Part shown: piece by piece, positions 48,668 through 60,001 of the stretch | Layout: each line of letters opens with the position of its first letter | Numbering within the stretch: position 1 is the first letter of the stretch | Notes under the pieces: model-generated | Told to the model about the DNA's origin: nothing | Databases searched by the model: none | What the model saw: only the letters and a program-made list of their open reading frames with translations | NCBI GenBank assembly: GCA_003117195.1 | Contig: BDSI01000014.1 | Coordinates: 496,001 to 560,000 of the forward strand | Reading direction: 5' to 3' | Source: Eudorina sp. 2006-703-Eu-15 | Taxonomy: Eukaryota > Chlorophyta > Chlorophyceae > Chlamydomonadales > Volvocaceae | Length of the DNA stretch: 64,000 nucleotides | Translations under genes and position numbers: made by a program

Positions 48668-51463
48668 ATGGCCCTTGTTGGCGTTGCAGCCGAGCGGTTC
48701 CTGGTCCTCCTGATGGGTGCAGCTTTAGTCACTGCAACCACGGTTCTTCCAGTCCAGCCCCCGAGTCCATCAAACCTAGATCCACCATATGGTGACAGGC
48801 GTAACATCACCTACGACTGGGCATGGCGTTCTGGTCGCGCAACATGGTTCGGGGGCAGTGACAGGTTGGAGCAGCTGGGAACGCGCTTCCAGAGATGCTA
48901 CCAGCACACCTTTACCAACCAGCTGGCAATACTTGTGCAGATGGTCGATTTTCAATGGAAGCTGTAACTACCAATACATCTATCCGGATGAGCCTCTTGG
49001 GTGGAACGTGATCGCCCTAGCGGATGTTGATCCCGAGTACCCGGACAGTTGCGGGTGGGTATCCGGCAACTCGTGAAGTGGATGCCTGACCTATCAGCAG
49101 TCTTTTGCTTCGCATCATCCACAGGATGTGCTACGAGGTGTCATGCGACCCGAGCTGGACCTCAGATGCGTATGGGGGTTCCTTTGACCGCACGCAAGCC
49201 TGCCTCGACCCATCCACCAGTCTCGTCGTCCGCGTGGTGGACGTCTGCCCTTGCCAGTAAGTAGTCCCAAACTGAAAGGCAGGCATGATTTCCTGCTCAC
49301 ACATGACCTGGATTGCTGGCTTGTCTTCTCCCCGAAGCAACCTCCCTAAAGGTGCTGCTTTCTTTTCCAGGTATCCAGGCAACGCCTACAGTAACAAGAG
49401 ATGGTGGGTCATGGTACCGCCCAGCATACATTGATGCATCCATGCAGTTGCTGTCGTTTTGATACGTACTTTGCAATGCTGGGAGCCACGCACGCGCAAG
49501 ATCTGGTCCAAACCGTCACCGCGCTTCGTGCCATTGACGTCGACCCTACCTGGAACTTTCCCGGTGCTCCAGGTGCTGTGGCGACCGCAGCGGCCACATG
49601 GACATGTGGGTTACGTCGTTACGACCGGCTGTGTGAAGTTTACGGTATGAACACCACTAGACGCTGCGATTGTGCATGATGCTTCTTCCTTTCCATGCTT
49701 TCGCGCATGTGGTACGTGGGCGCTACCTGATGCAGGTCGGTCTGGGCGTTTGAAAGGGTGAGTTCCGTGAGGGGGGATCGAGGCGATGGCTGTTGTCGCG
49801 CAGCCGCAATGGCAATACCCTGGCTTCCCAACGGGATGTCTCCGCGCGTGTCAGCATTGTAACCGTGGCAAGGGCCCGCCTTGTGTGTCAGTGTCATGTT
49901 TCGGATGCATCGGTATGGCGCCTCAAAGCTTGACAGTTGACACCCATACCGTTTACGGTATCCCGTATGCAGCTCGCCGAGCCGCGCTGGGGCGTAATAC
50001 CTCTGCGGTACCGGCCAGTTCCTTGTGACTATCAGCCTGATCAGCAGGCACCGGCCCTGACGGACCCGACACCGCCCGTGGCGCCGCCCATGGGTACGGC
50101 TTCCCTGTACATCGTACGAGGGAACCCACATGCAGGTTGACCCACATGACCCACATTTACCTGCCGTCCGTTTGGAATGCAGGCACTGTCCGCGCCTCCA
50201 GGGATTGGCCGGAGTTCTATCCCGACGGAAACAGCACACGGCTTTCTATCTTCGAGGACGGGTAAGATCCTGGGACGGATCGCACCGAATGGCCCTTGCT
50301 TGCGCGCGGGCTTCCTTGCCTGTGGTGGTCTCGATTGAGTTGCCGTTGCTGCCGCAAGTGCGCTGCTGGCGCGCGCACCGCACTGTTGCAGTGCGGGTCA
50401 GGGAGTGATGATGACACTCACGCGGCACTCGGCAGTACATCTACCGTACTGCGTCCCAAATCGCCCAAATCGAGTTTTGGGCCCCGGCGCAGGTACTCCG
50501 ATGGCATCCAGGACGCGTCGTGGAAGACCCAGTTGCAGTCCTTGGCAGACTCGGCGCAGAGCGGCGCCATGGGGAGCCAGGCTTTGTGCGGCAAGGTGTA
50601 CATGGGGGTGAGTGACCGAGTGCTCGCGCGCCTCGGCGGGCTTGCACGCTTGCTGCCGACCTATCTGTGCTGCATCGCCATCTCACGGCATGGCAGGGCG
50701 CGCTGGCCTTCCGCGGCTGGAAGGGCATGTTCCAAGGCCACAAGGCGGTAGAGTTCTGGCTGTACGTTGGCTACACAGGCCTAGACGGCCAGGAACAGAA
50801 GACGCCCGACCTCTGGGTCAGTGTGTCCGGCGACCAGGTGCGTCTGGCAGGCAGGTGGTGATTTGGCGCCGCAGGGATTCTGCAAAGGCATGGGTACCGA
50901 GGAGCGTGCCCGGCTGGCCATATATACACGGACGCAGTGATTCAACATTAGTGACAGTGCGAGGCAACAGGCACAGCACAGAGTTGAACGCCACAGGGGT
51001 AACATTGTGTTGGTAATGTAAGCGTGCAAACCCTTGAAAATCCGCAGGGCGGCTGCCTGCCAAGGCGCATCTTGGACAGCAAGCCGATCTACTTCGAACC
51101 CACATGGAAGCCGTACGCCACGACGTACTTCTGGGGTTGGCAGGTATATCTGCCCGCCTTCATCACCGGCGTGCCCTTAGACACGGTCATATCCAAGCCC
51201 TCGGACTTCCAGGTGAGGAAGGGTGAATTGGGTAGTGTGCATAAATACAATTGCATGCACCGTACAGGAACACACGGCACAGCCTTGACACAGCCGAAGT
51301 GTGCGTTTTGTAGTGCGGCGTCATGCCAAAGGGCATTGCTTGTCGGCTGCTCAACGCGCAGGGCTGTGGGGGCAACGTCGTCGAAGACCTTGACACCCTC
51401 GAGTTCCGAAACGACGGATGGGCGGACCAATGGTTTTGCATCGACCGCGTGCGGCTGATATGA
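48668..51463 (+). CDS. Secreted expansin-like protein, twelve exons
   Basis: Cell-wall protein with an expansin double-psi beta-barrel (GH45-like) domain. Exons: 48668-48864, 48941-49054, 49125-49256, 49371-49403, 49573-49605, 49736-49757, 49973-50135, 50183-50261, 50493-50607, 50697-50837, 51048-51212 and 51362-51463, all in phase, 431 residues. The N-terminus is a signal peptide (ERFLVLLMGAALVTATTVL). The start at 48668 has a good context (CCATGGC); ATG 48641 would add nine residues. Domain motifs in order: GRATWFGG, GSCNYQYIYPDE, CYEVSCDP, DVCPCQYPGNAYSNKRW, CCGDRSGHMDMSVWAFERL (the expansin HxD site as His-Met-Asp) and WGVIPLRYRPVPC. After a Pro-rich linker, about 230 more residues rich in aromatics (FRGWKGMF, YFWGWQVYLP, NDGWADQWFC) probably form a carbohydrate-binding module. 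Expansins loosen walls without hydrolysis. Here it would act on the extracellular matrix. Confidence 0.92.
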
Positions 51464-52626
51464 CTTGTGTGACTGAGACCTGACGCGCAGCGCGCGGCGC
51501 ATGACAGTGAGCTCGTCTATTCATCGATCATCATCCGCAACCCAAGCGGATAGCGTGCAACATGCGTGATGTGATAAACATTTGCTGTAGGATGTCCATC
51601 GTGACCACGTTATACGGTATTGCAAATGCGCGTGCCACTGCTCGCTTCGCAGCACGTGCTGAGCGCAGCGGCAGGCTTGCGGGTGGGCACTGCAGTGGTG
51701 CGTGCAGAACTGGACAACGCAAGCTGGCGAGTACTGCTCAAGCGTGGCCTTCTGGCAGGATTGGTAGCTTGGTACTGCGCGATAGATCGTGTTCTTCAGG
51801 GCAACCTTCACGCGCATGCATGAGAGTACATGTGGGACTGCCTTGCTGTACAGGGCCCCTGCATCCCTGCAGCCCCGCGCAACTCAAGCTTTCAAGCATG
51901 GTCGGTGTATGACTTTGGCTGCTATCAAAAAAATAATTACAGAAGCCAAAGATAGAAATAGTGTGTGTCAATCAAGGGTTGCGCGTGCCGTTGGGCAGCA
52001 GCAGCAAAACGGCGTGTGGTTCACCCGCGTGAGGGAGAGCTGAAGCTGTGATCAGGTCTAGGGTTATGATGCATCATCCGCGCACGCTTGCTGACGGTGT
52101 TCGCCTTCCCGCCTTGGTGCTGCAGTACAAAATCTGTACAGCAACTGGCGGGGGCGCATGTTCAGTGTCAGCAGGCTACGGTGCCTGCATCCGTCTCGGT
52201 CGCCGTCGCCGTTTTGACGACGGTATGGCCCCGGGATCAGGCATGGCTCTCATAGGATGGATGATGGGCAGGATGCCGGGCTGTAAACAACCTATACGAT
52301 ATCTATTTTCAGTAAGGATTGGACATCTCGTACGCGCCGTATCGTGGCTTGGCTTACGTGCCGACCGATTCGGTGTTAGCTCTAGAGTTCGGCCTTGTGG
52401 GCTGTACTGACCCGCGGGTCAGCAACTACAGCCGCAGCTGTCCTGCCCCACTGTTATTAATTTTCGTAGGACTCAGGCCATTTCTACTGTAACCCAAAAG
52501 TATTCCTTTGTCAGGTTTGGTGCAATTCCATGGAGCTGTTTTAGTTTCCCGCTTGTTTCTGGTTTCTACGTATGGAAAAGCTAATCGGATCATAATGTTG
52601 TAGCATCACATCCCTGTTGGTTTGCG
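51464..52626. other. 3' UTR and intergenic spacer
   Basis: AT-richer sequence between the expansin stop and the next plus-strand start. No coding exon is supported. Two TGTAA signals occur in it. Confidence 0.5.
52282..52286 (+). terminator. TGTAA poly(A) signal (candidate)
   Basis: TGTAA about 820 nt after the expansin stop; a second at 52488-52492 is the alternative. Either gives a long but not unusual algal 3' UTR. Confidence 0.35.
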
Positions 52627-55600
52627 ATGGAATCCCAGCTAGAGTGCTTGGCGGCTGGCGTCGCACTCGTGCGCAAGGAGCTTGATGCCATCGACGAAGC
52701 CATCCGGGAGGAGCTGCTGACGTGTGCAGCGCTCCAAAAACAACTTGACGCGGCCAGCGAGGAGCTTGCAAGGGCCGGTGAGCGAGCCAAGGCTGTGGAG
52801 CATGATGCCGCGGCCAAGGAGGATGAGGAGGAAGATTTGCGTCTGCTGGTGCAAGAGATTACGACGCAGGTGGCCGCACTGGAAGCGCAGAAGCTCGATC
52901 TCGAGGTGCGGAGAAGGAGCGGTACCTATGGAGCCGTGTTTTGGTGCATTTCGACGCAGCAACTCTCTGTCGCTCTTGACGCTGGGGCGCGGCGTCTGCG
53001 TCTGTTTCAAGCCCCAACCTTCGGATGCCTCAGTCGCTTTATTGAAACATCTTCCCATACATGGCTTTTACAAGTCCCTGCCTGGTTGCGTTGCCGGCCG
53101 ACCCAAATCCAAAACCTCCATCATCATTCGACCCACTGCTTTATGAACTATGAACTACGACGCACCGCGACATTGAGCGCCGCGCGGCCGCCTTCCTGCC
53201 AAAGGCCGCCAACTCTCCTTCTCACAATCTTGGGGCCCGCCCTGTCCTCCTGGACGCATCCATGAGGCCGCCGATGCCATGCATGCCCGGCTCGCAGGCG
53301 GCCATCACCACCGAGCGCCAGGAGCTGGAAGCGCGGGCCGCCGCCCTGGAGAGGCAGGCCGACGAATTCGCGGCGGCGCACTCGCACGCGGCCTGGCAGC
53401 AGGAGGCTGACGCGGCCTCGCAGCGCCGGTCGGATCTGGAGGCGCTGCTGCCCGTGCGGCGCGCGGAGCTGCTGGCCTACCGCGCGGAGTGGCAGTCCAA
53501 GGGCGCGGCACTGCGGGACGAGCGCAAGGCGGCGGCAGACCTGGAGGCGGAGCTGGCGGGTGGGTGATGACGCATCCGACCTCATTATCCCGCGCGCACC
53601 CACCTTGGTTTGGGTCAATCAGGGCGGTGCCAGCTAGGCCACCGCCATTCGCGCCGCCTCAGAGCAGATCTTTGGGAGCCGGTAGCAATGACAGGGCCTT
53701 TGCGCACTCGGCCACACATGCGTTGGGGCGAAGCTGGCCATCCAACAGGGGCGCTGGTGGTCAAAAGCAGACCGCATGGCGCGCGCGCACGGCAAGTGTT
53801 GGCGCCCATGGCATCCAGTAACGCAGCTTGCTCACCCGGTGCCGACACGCCCGCCCACCACAGACCTGGGGGCGCGCATTTCGTCCGGCGCGGCTGCGAG
53901 CCAGTCCGCTTCCGCGCGGCTCGAGGCGCTGGAGGCTCCCAGCCACCCGGTGGCGGCCCTCCTGGAGCGCCAGAAGCTGGAGCTGGCATCGCTGAGAGCG
54001 CAGGCTGAGCAGGTGGGGGATGGCGGGATTGACTTCAAGATTTGATGGAATTCAGGTTTTAGGGATGTATTCAGAAAATCAGAGGTGAGGTGAGGTGAAA
54101 GGTATGCCGTGGCCCCAAGGTGTATGCGCGAAGGCGGCATGATGATAGCGACGGTTGGAGTCCCGGCAGCATGTTGCCCGGGCTCCAGGTCATGCTGGTA
54201 AGGCGATGGGCCGCGATGCTTAGCTTTGTTTCAGCGCTCGGATAACTGTTCTAGTAACGGCTAATGGCGAATAGCTCAAGAGGCGTTAACCCCCGCACGT
54301 CGCCGTTCTACCGTGACTCCGTTACAACGCACACTGCTGAGCGCCATGGCCTGGTGCCGCTTGGTGCCAGCAGGTGGTGCCAGCAGGTGGTGCCAGCGGT
54401 CAGCTCCCTAATGGCAATAACCCTACATTTGAACACCCTGATGGTCTCGTGATTGGTTTTTCCCAACGGGATTCCGTACTGCAGGTCGCCCGTGACGTCA
54501 GCAGCACTGAGGCGGAGGCGGCGGCGGCCGAGAGTGAGACCGAAGCGCTGCGGCTGGCGGCCAGGGCGCTGGTGAGGCGGGCACCGGTCCCGCAGATGGG
54601 GTCTGGCATGGGTCGTTCGTTCCCTGTAACTCTCCTTGTTTACAGGAGCTGCCGCGGGTTTTCTCGCCGAGTACCTCCAAATCCCTCGGGAGGCATCCGC
54701 CGTTGCTGCGTCGCTGCAGGCGTCATTGGAACAACCATATCCGAAACTCTGTGCAGCCTATCCGTAACCCATACATACATCGTGCGGTATTGCGTGTCAT
54801 GACTTTCGCTGGGCTGGGTGGACGTGTCACATCGACGCGCACTGCAGTGACTGGACCCGGCTTCGGCACTTAAGGGTGATACCCGGCGCTGCCGCCCGCA
54901 AGCCATGTCGCCGCCGGCAACGGACCTGGACCGCGTGACCCGGCCCGTGCGTAAACCCACAGGAGGAGGAACTGCAGCAGCTGCAGGCCCGGATCGGCGA
55001 GCTGATCCCGCCTGACTCGGACGAGGATGCAGATGACCGGGCGGGTGGCGGCAGCTGCGGCGGCGGCGGCGGTGGCGGCGGCGGCGCCCGCCCGCGCCCC
55101 GGTGAAGCCTCCGTGGGGGCCCACAGCTCCTCCAGGGACTCGGATACCCCTCATCGAGCCTGGCAGGGCCAAAATCACCCTCCAGCCCATCCTCCCGCTC
55201 ACCTGCCCTTTCAGCAGCCGTTCCAGCAGCCGTTCCAGCAGCCGCAGTCGTGGCAGCACCCGCAGCCGGCGGCAGGACCTGGCGGCTGGCAGCAGCAGCC
55301 CCCTCAGGGCCCGCAGAGCGGCTCGGCCCATTACAACGGCCACCACGGCCAAGGGTACGACGAGCCGCGGCACCAGCACCAGCACCATTCGTACCAAAAC
55401 CACCAACACAGCCACCATCAGCAGCCGCACCAACAGCAGCAACAGCAACCGCAACATCCACTGCAGGTGCCGCACCCACACTCGCACGAGCAACCCAATC
55501 CACAGCAGGCGCCGCAGCACCCCGCCGCGTACTACCCGTCAGGCGGACAGCCACGCGGCTGGGAGGCCCGCCGCGCAGTCGGCGTGGAGGGCGGCGGATG

Positions 55601-58485
55601 GGGTTTCCACGGCGAGGGCGGCAGCGGGGGCCGAGGCGGGGGCGAGGGCGAGGGCAACCCTGCGTGGGAGCACCCGCAGCGGCCGCCGCCGCAGCACGGA
55701 CAGCCGCCACACACCTACCCGCCACACCCGCATCCGCATCCGGGCGCCCCTGTTGGCGATCTGGGAGCGGAGAGCGGCGAGGAGGCCGGGCGGCGAGGAG
55801 ACCTTCCGCAGCAGCAGCAGCAGCACCACGCGCATCGGCGACCACAACAGCAACAACACCACGGCCCACCGTTTGACAAACAGCAGCGTCATCAGCAGCA
55901 GAGACAGGAGGGGGTGCAGGAGGGCGCTTTCCGGCCTGTCCAGGCGGCCAACTACGTCGTGTCTGAGCCTGACGACGAGGAGGAGCAGCAGCAACAGCAA
56001 CAGCAGCAGCCAAGGTGTGAGCGAGAGTACGGAAACCCCCACGGGCAGCAGTACGGAGGTTTGGGCCCGCAGGGCGGTGGTGGGGACACGCGTCGTGCTG
56101 CTGGCGGCTTCGACGAAAGGGAGGGTGACAGCGACGTGGACTGGTCTGCCGATTCGCCGTTGCCGGAAGGGGACCCACACACACACCACGGCGGTGGGGC
56201 ATCTGACGGCGGCCGCCGGCGCCGCCCTCAGACCAGACAGGCTCCGGACCGGAGCCCGGGGCGGCCGAATGCGGCGCGCTGGCCACGCCCGGGCAGGGGT
56301 CTGAGCGGCGGAGATGACTGGGGCAGCGCCGCCGACGGGCCCGATGCGTTGGACCTGGATCACGACCCCGACCTAGATCTGGATTCAGACCTGGATCTTG
56401 ACCCCGTGGCTCAGCGCGGCGACAGAGATCGTCCCGGCGGCAGTCGCGGCCACAGAGGCGCCAGCGGCCGGCGCTTTGGCGCGGGCGCAGCCGGCGCCAC
56501 GGCCGGGGGTGGTGGGCTCGGGCGCAGCCGCGTCCTGCGGCCCCCGCCGCCTGGCTGTTCCTCGCCGGCATGGTCATCCGACTCGGGGATGGCGTCCACG
56601 GGGATGGGGATGGGGATGGATAGGGAGTTCCCGGGCGGCGGCGGGAAATCTGCTGGCTGGCAGGGCCCGGCGGACTGGCGGCCACCCGAGCACCCGCACG
56701 GCCCACAGCGGCAGCGATACGAGCAGCCGCCGCGGCCGTACCAGCAGCAGCAGCGTCAGGCGCGCGAGCCGGCGGCTGGTGGCTTGGATGACGGCAGTGA
56801 TGATGGCCTGAACGGCGGTTCCGCGGCAGGCAGGGGAAGCGGCGGCGGCGGCGGTGAAGGCGCGGGTGGCGGCGGCGGTCGGCAGCGGCGGCGACAGGCG
56901 GTGGTGTTTCAGGAGACGGTCATCACGCGGACCGTCCGGGTGAGGCGGCTTGTGGGGGCTGGCACTGGACTGCACCGACGACTGCATTGTGCCGGGGGGT
57001 TGGCCGTAGGGATGGGCGGGACGGCGAGGGCGAGGGCGAGGGCCCCGGGTCGCAAGGTACAGAGGGTAGTGGGAGGGCCCTCGGCAGGTGGGCAAGGGTC
57101 GTTGGCGTCGTTGGAGCGTTGCCCTGTTGACCGGTTCGGGTCAGGGCGGTTTGGATCCGGCGGTGTGACTTCGTACTGGCACGGCAGCCATCGTCAAGGG
57201 TGGCGATGGCTGCCATGCCGGTATTATGAGCTTGCATATGGCAGCCATCGCCACCCTTGATACTGGTTTGTGCGCGAAAAAGTGAAAGCGGGGGTCTCGC
57301 GTTCGACTAAGGCGTCTTAGTTTGATGGGCTCTGGTCACAGGTCGTCAGGGCTTGCGGCCCTGGACCCGGGGTCGTGTCCCGTCCTCCCGCCAGGCCGAT
57401 GGAACCCATTCTTCTCGGACGTCCTCTTGGTGCGTACCGGCCCACTTGCGCCGCCAAGACGGGGAGCAGTCCCGACCCCCAGCGCCCCTCCCACGGGGTC
57501 CGACCTCCCCCGGGGTCCGACCTCCCGCGCAGGCCTCCCCCAACACGCTGCTGCACAACACCATCACAGTCCAGGAGCTGCACCGGCTGGACAAGGCAGC
57601 AGGCGGCGCGGCGGTCGGCGCGGCGACGCGGGGAGGACCCGTCGGGCGGGCCGGTGGGTAGGCTGGAGCCGTGGGTGGAGGCGGTGGATGGAGAGGAGGC
57701 GTCGCGAATTGGCTGGAGGCGTCACATCTGCCGTGTGAAGCCGTTGCTGTGAGGCTAGTGTGAAAGCGTGTTCCTTGGCGTCCGGGTTCAGGTCCTGGCC
57801 CGCGTCGGCGTCCCCCGCCCTCCGGTATAAATATGTCTACCAATTTCCTATACCCCTGCTCTCGGGGGCACAGCGACTGACTAAGCGCCTGGGTGGCACC
57901 AGCACATGACACACCCGTAGCCCCAGCTCCGAAACCCGGCCCCGATAACCCTCGCGCCGTATTCCTGCGACGTGCCCTGTGTCCGCCAGTGCTGGTCCGT
58001 GAGGAGGTCACCCACATCCACCGGGCGCCCGGGGCACCTGGCGCAGCGTCAGGAAGCGCGGGCTCGGGCGCCGCGGCGGCTGCGGCTGCGGATGCGAGCG
58101 CAGCCACTGCGGCCGCCGCGGCGACGGCGGGCCGACCCACGGGCCGACCCCCAGCACCCGCAGCTTCCCCGTTGCTGGCCCTTCCCGACGCCCCACGTGA
58201 CCGGACCGCCGCTGAGGCGGAGAGGGCGCCCCGTCGGGCGCCTGCACCTGCCGGCGGTTCCGCACAGGTCAGCCCGCAGCCATGGGGCGCCGATGCCTAC
58301 GGTGGCGCCGCGGCGGAGGCGCAGGCGGCGGGCCCGCCAGGCGGTGGCGTGGGAGCGGGCGGTGGCGTGTACCTCGCTGCGAAGGACCCAGCAGCCGTCA
58401 GCGCAGTTGGAGTCGAGTCCAGAGGCGCATGCGCGGGTGTGAATGGGACGCCTCCGGGCGCGCCAGTCCACCCGGCCGCGGGGGC

Positions 58486-58517
<32 letters not shown>

Positions 58518-60001
58518 GTGGATGGACCGTTGCGGATCTACCTAGTCAGCCGCCGCCACCGCCGCCGGCAGCAACCCCGCAGGTGCCACTGCCGGCTGCG
58601 AAAGCTACCCAGTTGCAGCCGCAACAGCAGCCGCAGCAGCAGCCGCAGCAGCAGCCGCAGCAGCAGCCCCAGGAACCACAGCCCCAGGAGGAGCAGCCCC
58701 GGCCTAAATTCCCTGCGTTCCAGATGCGGCGCGACCCCAGCCATCCGGCACCACAGCTGCGACCGCGCGGTGCCGTGGCCCTGGCCATGGCAGGGCAGAC
58801 CGCACTGCGACAGCCCAGGCCGCCACACCTGCAGCACCAACCGCAAATGCAGGCGTCGCCGCTGCAGCCACCGAACGCCGCGGCTTACCAGCAGCCGCAG
58901 CAGCAGCCGCATCCTTCTGGGCCCTCTTTCCAGAGACAGGGGGAGCAGCATCAACCACAAGAGGCGCGACCGCAGCAGCAGCAGCAAATGTCGTACACGC
59001 ACGGCCCATCACTGCACGGACGCAATGAGGCGACTTGGCCCGCCGGGGGGGGTGTGACCGCTGGTGGTGGTAACAGCGGCATAGGGGGCGCTGGGTCGCA
59101 GTTTGGCTGCGGGCCTGCGGCGGCAGCGCCCGGACCTCCGCCACCGCCGCCGCCTCGTCATGGGCCCTATGTTGGCCTCGGTCAACAACAGTCAGGAGCG
59201 CAGCCCCTGGGCGGCCCCCGGCAGGGACCCAGCGCGCAGCCGCCGCCAACAGGCCCTACACCGCCGCCGCCACAGCTGCTTCCACAGCACCAGCAGCGCC
59301 CCCAGCAGCAGCAGCAGCAGTCGCACCCTCCGCGCCTGTCGCAGCCACCGCAGCAGACACAGCCGCTGCTCTCGAAGCAGCTCGGGCAGCAGACACTGCC
59401 GCAGGGACACCAGCAACAACATCAAGCCCAGCAGCGGCTGCACCGATTCCAGCACCAACAACAACAGCAATCTCAGCCCCAGCCACAGCAACCACAGCAA
59501 CCGCAGCAGCAGCAGCAGCAGCTACAGCCGGCCAGCAGGGCACCAACGGGGCCCTCCGGGGGCGTCCCTCAAGCGCTGACAGGCCCCTGCCAGACCGCGC
59601 CAGCCAGGCCCAGCCGTAAGCGGGTACGGGACGGTTCCGAGGCGGTCGACGCCGCCGGAATGGCCCCTGGCGGCGGCGGAAGCGGCGGTTCTTACGGCGC
59701 AGAGGGGGGACGGGGTAGCGGGGCGACAATGGGTGCAGCCGATGCTGCAGCGGCAGCTACAGGCGCTGGCGGAAGGGAGTCGGCCGCGGGTCGTGGCCGA
59801 GCTAGGGGAGCAGGGACGGGCAGTGGGGCCGGTACCGCGCGCGGCGCGGGTTCGGTGGCCAGAGGCCGCGGCTCGTCGGCAGCGAGCGCGGCGGCTCGTG
59901 GCGGCCGTGGGCGCGGGCGCGGGTCTGCTGCAGGCGCTGGTACGGGCGTGGAGCCTCCTTTGGATGCCTTTGGTGGCCGGAACGAGTGGCAGGGGCTGTA
60001 G
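52627..60001 (+). CDS. Coiled-coil protein with long Gln/Pro-rich and Gly/Arg-rich tails
   Basis: Function is not recognised. Seven exons link in phase: 52627-52905, 53298-53559, 53864-54012, 54485-54571, 54963-56939, 57533-57653 and 57903-60001, about 1,657 residues. Residues 1-275 form heptad-rich coiled coil (KELDAIDEAIREELLTCAAL, ERQELEARAAALERQADEF, EELQQLQARIGEL). Then comes an acidic Ser/Asp linker, and about 600 residues of low complexity with poly-Gln, poly-His, repeated Phe-Gln-Gln-Pro, and an Asp/Leu repeat (DLDLDSDLDLDP). Exons 5-6 encode a short ordered patch (VVFQETVITRTVR, then NTLLHNTITVQELHRLDKAA). The last exon is Gln/Pro-rich and ends with Arg-Gly repeats like an RGG nucleic-acid-binding tail. 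The composition suggests a condensate-forming scaffold or RNA-associated protein, as inference only. Large antisense frames here are by-products of base composition. Confidence 0.75.
57194..57260 (+). ncRNA. Perfect 23-bp inverted repeat (hairpin RNA candidate)
   Basis: The arms at 57194-57216 and 57238-57260 are exact reverse complements (23 bp) around a 21-nt loop. The 5' arm begins TCAAGGGTGGCGATGG and the 3' arm ends CGCCACCCTTGA. It lies in the intron 56940-57532 of the coiled-coil gene. An overlapping smaller hairpin (GGCAGCCATCG/CGATGGCTGCC) uses the sequence just upstream. The size fits a pre-miRNA-like stem, but it could equally be a short inverted repeat. Confidence 0.4.
57828..57855 (+). 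repeat. Intronic element copy 8 (3' end only)
   Basis: Copy retaining only the 3' part, AATATGTCTACCAATTTCC then TATACCCC, on the sense strand of the coiled-coil gene, 47 nt before the last-exon acceptor. Confidence 0.85.

Noticed and set aside
49404..49447. 44-nt intron in the expansin gene
   Set aside because: Too short, and it would replace the conserved Trp-Cys-Cys-Gly; the acceptor at 49572 restores it exactly.
54640..56706. Antisense frame of 688 residues
   Set aside because: It is Arg/Pro/Ala-rich by-product of GC-rich Gln/Gly codons in the sense coiled-coil gene, with no motif or splice logic.
57270..57330. tRNA-like GTTCGA patch
   Set aside because: No cloverleaf with acceptor, D and anticodon stems could be formed around it.
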